Assembly: GCA_002395405.1 (NCBI GenBank)
Contig: DGWX01000065.1
Coordinates: 1 to 21,951, forward strand
Source: Christensenella sp. UBA4247
GTDB taxonomy: Bacteria > Bacillota > Clostridia > Christensenellales > CAG-1252
Direction: 5' to 3'
DNA: 21,951 nt
Numbering within the stretch: position 1 is the stretch's first letter; each line of letters begins with the position of its first letter. Made by a program: the position numbers and the translations under genes. The notes beneath the pieces are model-generated. The model ran no database searches. It was not told the DNA's origin and saw nothing but the letters and a program-made list of their open reading frames with translations. Below are positions 6,361-13,171 of this stretch, piece after piece.

Positions 6361-8031
6361 CTAATCCAAGTCGATGATCTCGCTTGCCGCGTCGCTCTTT
6401 TCTTGCGCCGCGTCGTTCTTTTCCTGCGCCGCGTCGTTCTTTTCCTGCGCCGTTTGCTCTTTTTCCGGCGTTTCTTCGCGCAGACCTTCTTTCTCGTCCT
6501 CTACGGGAGACATAGGCAACTCCTCCACCGTAACGGGGATCTCTTCCGAAAGCGAAGGAGCGGCTTTTTCCATTGCCTTTTCCGCCTTTTTCGCGCGCAA
6601 GGTCATAACGAGGCCAAGCGCTTGCAAAACGATGAGCGGCGCCATCGCGACCATCGCCACGAGCCCGTACGCATAGCGAATGATCCCTTCTTCGCCGTTT
6701 AGGGAAGCGCAAGCGCCCGTCGCAAGGGGAAGAAGGAAAGTAGCCGTCATCGGACCGCTGGCAACGCCGCCGCTGTCAAAGGCGATCGCCGTATATGTTT
6801 TGGGCGTAAAGAAAGAAAGAAGGAGGGCGAGGGCGTATCCGGGAAGGATAAGCCACCAAATGCTGAAAGTAAAAAGGACGCGGATCATCGCAAGCCCGAC
6901 CGCGAGCGCCACTCCGCCCATTAAGGTAAAGAGAACGTAGGTTTTTTTGATCGTTCCGCCGCTGATGGCCTCGATTTGGTTGTTCAAAACGTGTACCGCC
7001 GGTTCCGCCGCAACGATCAAAAATCCGATCAAAACGCCGAGCGGGATCAACGCGTATTTGTAATTCTCCGCGATTCGCCTTCCGATTTCTTCGCCGATCG
7101 AGCTGAATCCGGCGTGCGCGCCCGTCATAAAGACCACGAGGCCGACGTAAGTATAGATCAATCCGAACACGATGCGCCAAAAGGCGGTCGCGGGCATATT
7201 TTTATTCGCCGTAAAACGAAAGATCAGGAAAAAGACGGCGATGGGTCCGATCGCGATCGCCATATCTTTCATTTGTTCGAGGAAGGTTGCTCCGTATAAT
7301 CGCAAAAGGGAAGAGGGAACTTCGGTCGCCGCCACGCGGATCGAACTGACGTCCGAAAAGAGACCGAGCAGCATAACGCTGATCAAGGGGCCGATCGAGG
7401 AAAGCGCAACGAAACCGAAACTTTCGTCCGTTCCCGATTTACCGCTGATCGCCGAAACGCCCACGCCCATCGCGATGATGAACGGGACGGTCATGGGCCC
7501 CGTCGTAACGCCGCCGCTGTCAAAGGACAAGGGCAAAAACGCTTCTTTTCCGAGAAGCGACAGAACGAGCGCCAGCGCGAACACGACGCCGTACGAGATC
7601 AAAAGAAGCAATCGAAGTTGTATTCCGAAAATAACGCGCAGCATCGAGAGCGCGAGAAAAACGCCCACGCCGATCGCCACGAGCGCGATCAGCAGCCATT
7701 TGTTGATCGCGGGAGAAAGGCCGGAAGCAAGAACGGAGAGATCGGGTTCCGCAATTGTTATGATGACGCCGATCAAAAGTGCGATCGCAATGATCAAAGG
7801 AAGGTTACGCGTTTTGGTCGTAGCGGAACCGACCGTGTTTCCGATGGGGATCATCGCGACTTCCGCGCCGACGGAAAAGAGGGTCATGCCCGCGATTACG
7901 AGAACGCATCCGATGAGAAAGGATCCGAGATGGCGGAGCGGAAGAGGCGCCAAAGTAAAAGAAAGCACCGCGACGATGATCGCGATGGGCAGAGTGGATA
8001 GCACGCTTTCTTTTATCTTCGACAGAACCAT
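6361..8031 (-). CDS. DUF1538 membrane protein, duplicated halves
   Basis: A 556-residue polytopic membrane protein of the DUF1538 family, function not established. Two homologous halves are visible: FDSGGVTTGPMT at 170-181 and FDSGGVASGPMT at 418-429, with the paired motifs IAEPDLSVL (93-101) and AAEPAVHVL (341-349) before them. This inverted-or-tandem-repeat layout is typical of transporters. More than ten hydrophobic segments run from about 10 to 478. A charged cytoplasmic tail (479-556) contains heptad repeats AQEKNDA. The start is the ATG at 8031 (MVLSKIKESVL), with AAGGA nearby. The longer in-frame start would lie across the promoter. It is the first gene of a tight operon with two PII-like genes. 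PII proteins often gate membrane transporters (GlnK-AmtB, SbtB-SbtA), so a PII-controlled transport role is inferred; the substrate is unknown. Confidence 0.88.
   Translation of the reverse strand: MVLSKIKESVLSTLPIAIIVAVLSFTLAPLPLRHLGSFLIGCVLVIAGMTLFSVGAEVAMIPIGNTVGSATTKTRNLPLIIAIALLIGVIITIAEPDLSVLASGLSPAINKWLLIALVAIGVGVFLALSMLRVIFGIQLRLLLLISYGVVFALALVLSLLGKEAFLPLSFDSGGVTTGPMTVPFIIAMGVGVSAISGKSGTDESFGFVALSSIGPLISVMLLGLFSDVSSIRVAATEVPSSLLRLYGATFLEQMKDMAIAIGPIAVFFLIFRFTANKNMPATAFWRIVFGLIYTYVGLVVFMTGAHAGFSSIGEEIGRRIAENYKYALIPLGVLIGFLIVAAEPAVHVLNNQIEAISGGTIKKTYVLFTLMGGVALAVGLAMIRVLFTFSIWWLILPGYALALLLSFFTPKTYTAIAFDSGGVASGPMTATFLLPLATGACASLNGEEGIIRYAYGLVAMVAMAPLIVLQALGLVMTLRAKKAEKAMEKAAPSLSEEIPVTVEELPMSPVEDEKEGLREETPEKEQTAQEKNDAAQEKNDAAQEKSDAASEIIDLD
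6387..6449 (-). repeat. 21-bp tandem repeat encoding heptads in the DUF1538 tail
   Basis: Three copies of a 21-bp unit (6387-6407, 6408-6428, 6429-6449; two identical, one with two differences) encode AQEKNDA-type heptads in the C-terminal tail of the DUF1538 protein. The unit keeps the frame, so copy number can change by slippage without breaking the gene. The peptide is strongly charged and probably helical or disordered. Confidence 0.85.
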
Positions 8032-8062
8032 ATATTCCTTACTATAAAAAAAGATATGAAGT

Positions 8063-8092
8063 ATTATATCATATTTACGCGCTATGTGTAAA
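8063..8092 (-). promoter_or_regulatory. Promoter of the DUF1538/PII operon
   Basis: Minus strand: -35 TTTACA (8092-8087), an 18-bp spacer, and a perfect -10 TATAAT (8068-8063) preceded by TGA, which makes it an extended -10. It lies 32-61 bp upstream of the ATG at 8031. The divergent promoter of the transporter gene is only about 37 bp away. Confidence 0.85.
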
Positions 8093-8128
8093 CAAAAGAC
8101 CGATTTTTTCAAAAATGCGCGAAAAGTC

Positions 8129-8157
8129 TTGACGGAGAAAAAGCGAGCGTTTATACT
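8129..8157 (+). promoter_or_regulatory. Promoter of the lysine riboswitch-NhaC transcript
   Basis: TTGACG (8129-8134), a 17-bp spacer, and TATACT (8152-8157). The start of transcription would fall near 8164, directly at the 5' edge of the riboswitch, and so gives a leader of about 275 nt. Confidence 0.85.
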
Positions 8158-8164
8158 ATATCCT

Positions 8165-8330
8165 ATTCGGATAGAGGCGCGCGTCTTATGATAAGCCGCA
8201 GGGCAGGCTTGCTTGCGGTGGGAAAGGAAGATGCGCCGAAGGAAAGGCGGAACCTGTCAAAGCCGATCCTGGGTCGCGGGGAAAAACCTTGCGGACTGTC
8301 GCTGAAAATGCGGAGAGCTATCGCGCTTAC
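8165..8330 (+). promoter_or_regulatory. Lysine riboswitch (L-box)
   Basis: The conserved L-box core is readable: GATAGAGGCGC (8170-8180), GCGCCGAAGG (8233-8242), CCTGGG (8268-8273), GGACTGTC (8293-8300) and GGAGAGCTATC (8312-8322). The basal helix P1 can form between GATAG (8170-8174) and CTATC (8318-8322), and P2 between GGCGC (8176-8180) and GCGCC (8233-8237). In this family lysine binding stabilises P1. Here the 3' strand of P1 overlaps a sequence that can instead pair with the 5' arm of the downstream terminator, so bound lysine should favour termination. The riboswitch lies between a good promoter and an NhaC-family transporter gene. Confidence 0.93.
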
Positions 8331-8353
8331 TTCTTTGTTTTTTCCTTTGGATC

Positions 8354-8379
8354 GCGGCTCTTCACCAGCCGCCTTTTTT
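8354..8379 (+). terminator. Regulated terminator of the lysine riboswitch
   Basis: GCGGCT (8354-8359), loop CTTCACC, AGCCGC (8367-8372), then C and six T. The alternative antiterminator pairs GAGC (8315-8318) with GCTC (8357-8360) and CGCG (8322-8325) with CGCG (8353-8356). It would consume both the P1 3' strand and the terminator 5' arm. The two states are therefore mutually exclusive, as expected for an OFF-switch by transcription termination. Confidence 0.85.
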
Positions 8380-8438
8380 ATTTTACGGCGGGTACTGAAA
8401 TTACAAACGCGTCGATAAAGGCGCGAAAGGAGAAAATT

Positions 8439-10154
8439 ATGGTAGGTACTTTTTGGGCATTCGTCCCGGCGATCATTGCGATCGTACTCGCGCTTATAAC
8501 GAAGCAAGTATATCTCTCGCTTTTCGCGGGGATCTTCGTGGGCGCTATGTTTCTGGCGAGCGGAAATCCCGTCGAAGCGATCTCGAACATCTTTATTCAG
8601 ATGGGCAATCAGCTCGGCGGAAACGGCGGAATCTTGGTCTTCCTCGTGATCCTCGGCATTTTCTCGGTGCTGATGGTCAAAACGGGCGGTTCCAAGGCAT
8701 ACGGCGAGTTTGCGTCGAAAAAGATCAAAACCAAGAGGGGCGCGGAACTCGCGACCATCGGACTCGGTTGCTTGATCTTCGTGGACGATTATTTTAACTG
8801 CCTGACCGTCGGCAGCGCGATGCGCCCCGTTACGGATAAACACAAGATCTCCCGCGCGAAACTCGCTTATTTGATCGACGCGACGGCGGCCCCCGTTTGC
8901 ATCATCGCTCCGATCTCTTCTTGGGCGGCGGCGGTTTCCGGCTATGCGGACGGCGGTATTATGGCGTTTATCAAAACGATCCCTCTCAATATGTATGCGC
9001 TTTTGACCATCGGCTTTATGGTCGTAACGGTCATTTTGCGCCTTGATTTCTTTAAGATGAAAAGGAACGAGCTTGCGGCGGCGAAGGGCGACCTTCTCGC
9101 GGGTGAGACCGATCTTCCCGCGAAGGATGTGGACGTGCAGGACGACGTTAAAGGAAAGGTTCGTTTCCTCGTCGTTCCGATCATAACGTTGATCGTTTGC
9201 TGCATCGGCGCGATGATCTATAACGGTTTCTTTTACGATTGGGACGCGGGCGTTGTCGGAACGGCGGTTCAATCCGCAAACGTTCTCGAAGCGTTCAGCA
9301 ATTGCGACGCGGGCAGCGCGCTTGCGATGGGTTCCTTTATTGCTCTCATTATTACCTTGATCTATTATTACTGCGCGAAAGCGATCAGCTTCAAAGAGTC
9401 CATGACCTCGATCGTGGAAGGCTTTAAGTCCATGGTCCCCGCGATCTTGATCCTCGTATTCGCTTGGACGATCTCCGCGGTCATGGGCGCGAAAGGCGAA
9501 GGCTTGGACGAATTCGGCAAAGTCGTTCAAGACGGTTCTTTGAACGCGAAAGCCTTCGTTCAGCTGCATATCTCTGCGGATAGCATGGCGCTCGGCGTGA
9601 TCCCCTTCGTGTTCTTCCTTCTCGCTTGCTTTATTTCCTTCGCGACGGGTACTTCTTGGGGTACGTTCGGAACTTTGATCCCCATTGCGACCGCCGTTAT
9701 GAGCGCGTCCGGCAGCGAAGGTCTTTTCTATCTGACGATGTCCGCCGTCCTCGCGGGAGCGGTTTACGGCGATCACGTTTCCCCGATCTCCGACACCACG
9801 ATCATGGCGTCTTCGGGCGCGCAATGTAACCATATCGATCACGTGCGCACCCAGCTGCCTTACGCTTCTCTGATCGCGATCGTAAGCGCCGTTACCTATC
9901 TCATTGCGGGATTCAGCGCGCAAGGCGCTCTCGGAAAGAGCTACGGTGCCACGGCGGGCTTGACCCTCGCCCTCGGCGTAGCGCTTCTCGCGGTTGCCGT
10001 TCTTGCGGCGTACTTTATCGGCAAGTCCGGCGTTTTCGATAAGTTCGCGGCAAAGTTTGCGGCGAAAAAAGCGACCGCTTCCGAAGAGAGCGACGTTTCG
10101 ACTTCTTCCGAAGATACCCTCGAAGAAGTCAAGGACGATTCCGAAGAGAAATAA
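8439..10154 (+). CDS. NhaC-family antiporter-like protein, probable lysine transporter (LysW-like)
   Basis: A 571-residue polytopic membrane protein of the NhaC/Na+:H+ antiporter superfamily. Diagnostic motifs: DDYFNCLTVGSAMRP (116-130), TDKHKISRAKLAYLIDATAA (132-151) followed by PVCIIAPISSW, then GTSWGTFGTLIPIA (404-417) and GDHVSPISDTTIMASSGA (444-461) with CNHIDHVRTQLPYA. The C-terminal tail (about 536-571) is hydrophilic and acidic. The start is the ATG at 8439, with AAGGAG six bases upstream; the frame stays open farther upstream only because it crosses the leader. Placement behind a lysine riboswitch matches the NhaC-family proteins that comparative genomics proposed as lysine transporters (LysW). 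Lysine uptake coupled to a cation gradient is therefore the likely role, not general sodium/proton exchange. The transcript is monocistronic and ends at the 10195-10231 terminator. Confidence 0.9.
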   Translation: MVGTFWAFVPAIIAIVLALITKQVYLSLFAGIFVGAMFLASGNPVEAISNIFIQMGNQLGGNGGILVFLVILGIFSVLMVKTGGSKAYGEFASKKIKTKRGAELATIGLGCLIFVDDYFNCLTVGSAMRPVTDKHKISRAKLAYLIDATAAPVCIIAPISSWAAAVSGYADGGIMAFIKTIPLNMYALLTIGFMVVTVILRLDFFKMKRNELAAAKGDLLAGETDLPAKDVDVQDDVKGKVRFLVVPIITLIVCCIGAMIYNGFFYDWDAGVVGTAVQSANVLEAFSNCDAGSALAMGSFIALIITLIYYYCAKAISFKESMTSIVEGFKSMVPAILILVFAWTISAVMGAKGEGLDEFGKVVQDGSLNAKAFVQLHISADSMALGVIPFVFFLLACFISFATGTSWGTFGTLIPIATAVMSASGSEGLFYLTMSAVLAGAVYGDHVSPISDTTIMASSGAQCNHIDHVRTQLPYASLIAIVSAVTYLIAGFSAQGALGKSYGATAGLTLALGVALLAVAVLAAYFIGKSGVFDKFAAKFAAKKATASEESDVSTSSEDTLEEVKDDSEEK

Positions 10155-10194
10155 ATATAAACGCCGCTTATCTTTCGGGCGGCGCGATCGACCG

Positions 10195-10231
10195 AAAAAA
10201 ATCCATCGAATCTCGTTCGATGGATTTTTTT
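10195..10231. terminator. Bidirectional terminator between convergent genes
   Basis: A perfect 16-bp inverted repeat, AAAAAAATCCATCGAA (10195-10210) with TTCGATGGATTTTTTT (10216-10231), around a five-base loop TCTCG. Both strands carry a T-run after the GC part of the stem, so it serves the transporter gene ending at 10154 and the WG-repeat gene ending at 10276. Confidence 0.93.
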
Positions 10232-10275
10232 GTTATAAGAAAAAGTCGGATAAACTCAGATCTCGGAGCGTTTTA

Positions 10276-11772
10276 TTATTCGAGAATAAAGAGATCGATC
10301 ACTTCGCCGATCTTCATCGAAAGGTAAACGGTGTCGCCGAAGCGAACGGCGGCGGCGATCCCGTCGTAAGCATAGGGAACGAGGTTTTCGCCATTGTAAT
10401 CGATCGCGCCCGTTCTTCCTCCTTGCGTCACAATGCAGAATCCGTCCCAATAATAAGGGAAAGTCTCGTCCGAAACGTAACGCTCCGATCCGTCTTTGCT
10501 TACGAGATAGGCTTTCTTGTCCTTAACTCCTACGGCTTTTCCGTTGCGAAATTCGGAAAGATAGGAATAAGAAAAGGGTAAGATCTCTTTCCCCGAAAGA
10601 TCGATCGCGCCGTAGGTAAGTTTGCCATTCTCGATTTTCGATAAAACGATCGCTTCGTCCGACAGCTTGACCGATTGGAAGTTTTCGTTCGGTTTTTTCA
10701 GGAGCTCTTTGAGATCGGAATCGAAAAGATAAAGGAAAGAAGAATTGCTCGCCGCAATATACCCGTCCGTTGCGCTTTGCGTCGGAGAAACGCCGCTCGG
10801 CAAGAGGGAGAGGGAAGAAAGCGAAGCGTCCGTTATGCGGTATTCGATTTCTCCCGTTGCGATTTTATTTTCCGTTTTGTAATCGCTTTCGGCAAAGTAG
10901 CCGTCCTTTAAGGGGTATTCTTCGCGGTCGGCGGAAGTCAATCCGAAATCGTACCGATTGGAAAGTTTGTAAATAAATCGATCGACCGCGAGCTCGCGCG
11001 AAGAGGAAACTCCGATGGTTACGCGATAGATCTTTTGATCGTAAAAGACCGTTTCGCCCTCTCCTTGAACGGCGGCTTTGTAAGGGTGGCCTGCCGAAAC
11101 TTTTTCGTTATAGATCGCGATGAAATCGTTTCCGCCGGCGTAACAAACGAACGGTTCGCCGGATTCGCTCGCAAAGAAAGAGGATACGATCTCTCCCGTT
11201 TTTGCGTTAAATATAAGATACGTCCCGGTTTTTCCGTTTTTCGCGAGAATAAAGTTTTCGCAGGAAGAGAGTTCGTAATCCTCCCCGAGCGAGGTCGAGG
11301 ATAAAACGTCGCGTCCGGTTTTGTCAAATGCCGAAACGTACCCGTTATCCGTAATGCGCGCGATCCCGTCTCCTACGTCTTGTACCGTCAGGGGGTCGTC
11401 CGATTCGTATATCTTCGTTCCGTCTTTATAGTAAACGACGAACAGGGCGTCCTCTTCGAGCGTGGTTTCCGCGAGAATAAAGTCGCCGCTCGCCGTAAGG
11501 GAAAGGTAGCGGAAGGGGATCAAAAGTTCGCCGGTGGAGATCCTTGCCATTCCGAAGGTTTTTTCCCCCTCTTCGTTTTTGTAAATCGATGCGAGATCTT
11601 TGCCGAGCACTTGATCGAACGATCCTTCTCGGGGGGTAAAAAGCGAAGCGCTTTCCGCATAGCGCAAAGAAGATCTTTCGCGATAAAAACCGCCCGCTTT
11701 GGTTTTCGAGCAAGCGAAAGAGGAAAAGAGGATCAATGTAAGCGCGAGGAGCGCGGGGATAATCTTTTTCAT
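10276..11772 (-). CDS. WG-repeat-containing putative lipoprotein
   Basis: A 498-residue exported protein. A signal peptide MKKIIPALLALTLILFSSFAC ends in Cys21. The lipobox is imperfect (SFAC lacks the usual -3 Leu), so lipidation is likely but not certain. The body holds repeats of the WG/KWG type, G-x-I/A-D-x-x-G-x-x-x-x-P-x-x-Y: GMARISTGELLIPFRY (about 74-89), GAIDLSGKEILPFSY (388-402) and GAIDYNGENLVPYAY (455-469), with more degenerate ones between. Such proteins fold as beta-propeller-like repeats; their function is generally unknown. The start is set by the signal peptide, and no Shine-Dalgarno sequence precedes it. Instead an extended -10 lies six bases upstream. Convergent with the transporter gene and divergent from the AraM-like gene, it appears to be a single-gene transcript. 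Confidence 0.85.
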   Translation of the reverse strand: MKKIIPALLALTLILFSSFACSKTKAGGFYRERSSLRYAESASLFTPREGSFDQVLGKDLASIYKNEEGEKTFGMARISTGELLIPFRYLSLTASGDFILAETTLEEDALFVVYYKDGTKIYESDDPLTVQDVGDGIARITDNGYVSAFDKTGRDVLSSTSLGEDYELSSCENFILAKNGKTGTYLIFNAKTGEIVSSFFASESGEPFVCYAGGNDFIAIYNEKVSAGHPYKAAVQGEGETVFYDQKIYRVTIGVSSSRELAVDRFIYKLSNRYDFGLTSADREEYPLKDGYFAESDYKTENKIATGEIEYRITDASLSSLSLLPSGVSPTQSATDGYIAASNSSFLYLFDSDLKELLKKPNENFQSVKLSDEAIVLSKIENGKLTYGAIDLSGKEILPFSYSYLSEFRNGKAVGVKDKKAYLVSKDGSERYVSDETFPYYWDGFCIVTQGGRTGAIDYNGENLVPYAYDGIAAAVRFGDTVYLSMKIGEVIDLFILE

Positions 11773-11778
11773 ATCATC

Positions 11779-11787
11779 ATTGTACCA
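11779..11787 (-). promoter_or_regulatory. Extended -10 promoter immediately before the WG-repeat gene
   Basis: Minus strand TGGTACAAT (11787-11779) is an extended -10 element. Only six bases (11778-11773) separate it from the ATG at 11772, which puts the expected transcription start at or next to the A of the start codon. No good -35 is visible at the expected distance, and no Shine-Dalgarno sequence lies upstream of the ATG. Confidence 0.5.
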
Positions 11788-11927
11788 CGCTGCGCGGAAT
11801 TTTTCCCTTAATTTTTATAAATGAAGCGCGCGTCCGCCTCTCGCCTCCTTTCGTTGGCTTTTTTTACAAAAAACGCCAAAAGCTCCGATTCCCTTTGCTT
11901 TTTACTCGTTTTACGACCTCGCGGGTT

Positions 11928-11949
11928 CTTTATTATGACTTTATTATGA
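11928..11949 (+). repeat. Perfect 11-bp tandem repeat upstream of the AraM-like gene
   Basis: CTTTATTATGA occurs twice head to tail (11928-11938 and 11939-11949), ending 21 bp before the ATG at 11971 and eight bases before the Shine-Dalgarno sequence. Each copy contains TATTAT, a possible -10. TTTACG at 11910-11915 is the only -35-like sequence, and it is 15 bp from the first copy. The spacing of one helical turn could also suit a protein-binding site. Confidence 0.55.
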
Positions 11950-11970
11950 TAGGAAAAAGGAGAAGGGCGT

Positions 11971-13149
11971 ATGGCAAAAGGGAGTGAAATGAGTGTAAAA
12001 TGCGTAAGGGAAGGCTTTACTTCGCTTGCGAAGGAAGTTAAAAAAGCGGTGGGCGGCGGCAAAGTCGTTCTTTTTGCGGAAGAAGGGCGAGAAGCGGACG
12101 ACGCGATCGCGGCGCTCGGAGTGGAAGGATTTACGGTCGTAAAAAGTTTCGTTCGTTCCTCGTTTCTCGGGGATTACGCCCGCTTGAAGGATCTCGAATA
12201 TCCGGAGAGCGTTGGGGCGGCGATCGGCGTAGGAAGCGCTGCGGCAACGGAAAGCGCGAAAGCGTTTACCGGCGTCAGGCAAGTCCCGATCTTTTTGTTT
12301 CCGACGAGTCTTTCCGCACTGTCGTGCCTCAGAAAGGAAGCGGCGTTCGTTTCCGCGAGCGGGTTTTTGCGGTTTTATCCTACGTCGGTATCGGTTTTGA
12401 TCGATCGATCTCTTTTGCTTTCGGGGCGGGGTGCGGCGGCGGGACTCGGCTATTTCCTCGCGCGCTTCGTAGGCGTATGGGACGGCGCTTACGAACGCCT
12501 TTCGGAAAAAGGGGAAAGTCCTACCGCTGCGTTTGCTTGCCTGAAAAGTGCGGCGGAGGTCCTTTCCGGACTGACGGAAGAGAACGCGCCCGAAAAGATC
12601 CTTGCGTCAACCCTTCGCCTCGAACATCACGCGTCCGAAAGCGGGCTGTTCGTCAGCGGATCGGCGCAAACTTTTTCCGCGCTTTTATCGAGAAAGACGG
12701 GCGCGCCCTTTCCCGATTGCTCGTTTTACGCGGCATATACGCTTTTGCGGCTATACGACTATTATCTCGGAAAGATCCCGCTGGATCACGCGCTTCCGCC
12801 CGATCGCGCGCAAAGCATAGAACTTCTTTCGTCTCTTTGCAAAATGGACGCGTCCGCTTTGTATCTTCGAAACGATCTTCTTTATTCGCGCGAGATGGAG
12901 GAGAAACAGTATGTAACGGCGGAATACAAAGAAGATTTTGCGGAAGCGATCCGAGAGAGCGCGCTGTCCATTTCTCTCCTGTGTCGCGTTTTTCGCCGCC
13001 TTTCGAAAAAAGAGGATATACGGGCCGCGATCGCAACCGAAACCCTTCTTTCCCTCGTTTCCTTGACGGGGGAGATGGTTTCGGGGTATCCTTTAATCAA
13101 ACATATTAAACTGACGGGATTGATCGAGCCGCTTTTGAATTGCGCCTGA
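11971..13149 (+). CDS. Divergent AraM / dehydroquinate-synthase-like protein, probable pseudoenzyme
   Basis: A 392-residue protein with the two-part layout of the dehydroquinate synthase/iron-containing alcohol dehydrogenase/glycerol-1-phosphate dehydrogenase superfamily. A nucleotide-binding segment GVGSAAATESAKAF (86-99) corresponds to GGGxxxDxAK, followed by PIFLFPTSLSALS (106-118). Then come VSVLIDRSLLLS (140-151) and AAGLGYFLARF (156-166), aligned with the A-A/C-G-F-G-D-x-L-x-K-Y element of AraM. Key ligands look replaced: the metal Asp of GFGD is Tyr161 here, and GSEH is GSAQ (230-233). Metal-dependent catalysis may be lost. The start is ATG 11971 with AAGGAG eight bases upstream; ATG 11989 is a possible alternative. 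The HAD gene starts 22 bp downstream, as AraL and AraM neighbour each other in Bacillus. The superfamily is fairly sure; the function is not. Confidence 0.7.
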   Translation: MAKGSEMSVKCVREGFTSLAKEVKKAVGGGKVVLFAEEGREADDAIAALGVEGFTVVKSFVRSSFLGDYARLKDLEYPESVGAAIGVGSAAATESAKAFTGVRQVPIFLFPTSLSALSCLRKEAAFVSASGFLRFYPTSVSVLIDRSLLLSGRGAAAGLGYFLARFVGVWDGAYERLSEKGESPTAAFACLKSAAEVLSGLTEENAPEKILASTLRLEHHASESGLFVSGSAQTFSALLSRKTGAPFPDCSFYAAYTLLRLYDYYLGKIPLDHALPPDRAQSIELLSSLCKMDASALYLRNDLLYSREMEEKQYVTAEYKEDFAEAIRESALSISLLCRVFRRLSKKEDIRAAIATETLLSLVSLTGEMVSGYPLIKHIKLTGLIEPLLNCA

Positions 13150-13171
13150 CCCCGAGGTTGAAGGACGAAAG

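Noticed and set aside
7172..8047. Plus-strand open frame of 291 codons opposite the DUF1538 gene
   Set aside because: Antisense to a well-supported membrane protein with conserved duplicated motifs; the translation has no recognisable features.
8163..9923. Minus-strand open frame of 586 codons opposite the NhaC-family gene
   Set aside because: Composition is extremely Arg/Asp/Glu/His-rich with no domain pattern, it is antisense to a clear transporter gene, and it runs through the riboswitch. It results from codon bias of the sense gene.
11854..11876. TTGGC-T-run / A-run-CGCCAA hairpin upstream of the AraM-like gene
   Set aside because: The stem is mostly A-T pairs with a bulge and no T-run follows on either strand, so a terminator or RNA element could not be supported.
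11910..11936. TTTACG with TATTAT as a promoter for the AraM-like gene
   Set aside because: The spacer is only 15 bp, and the -35 is weak; reported only as part of the tandem repeat observation.
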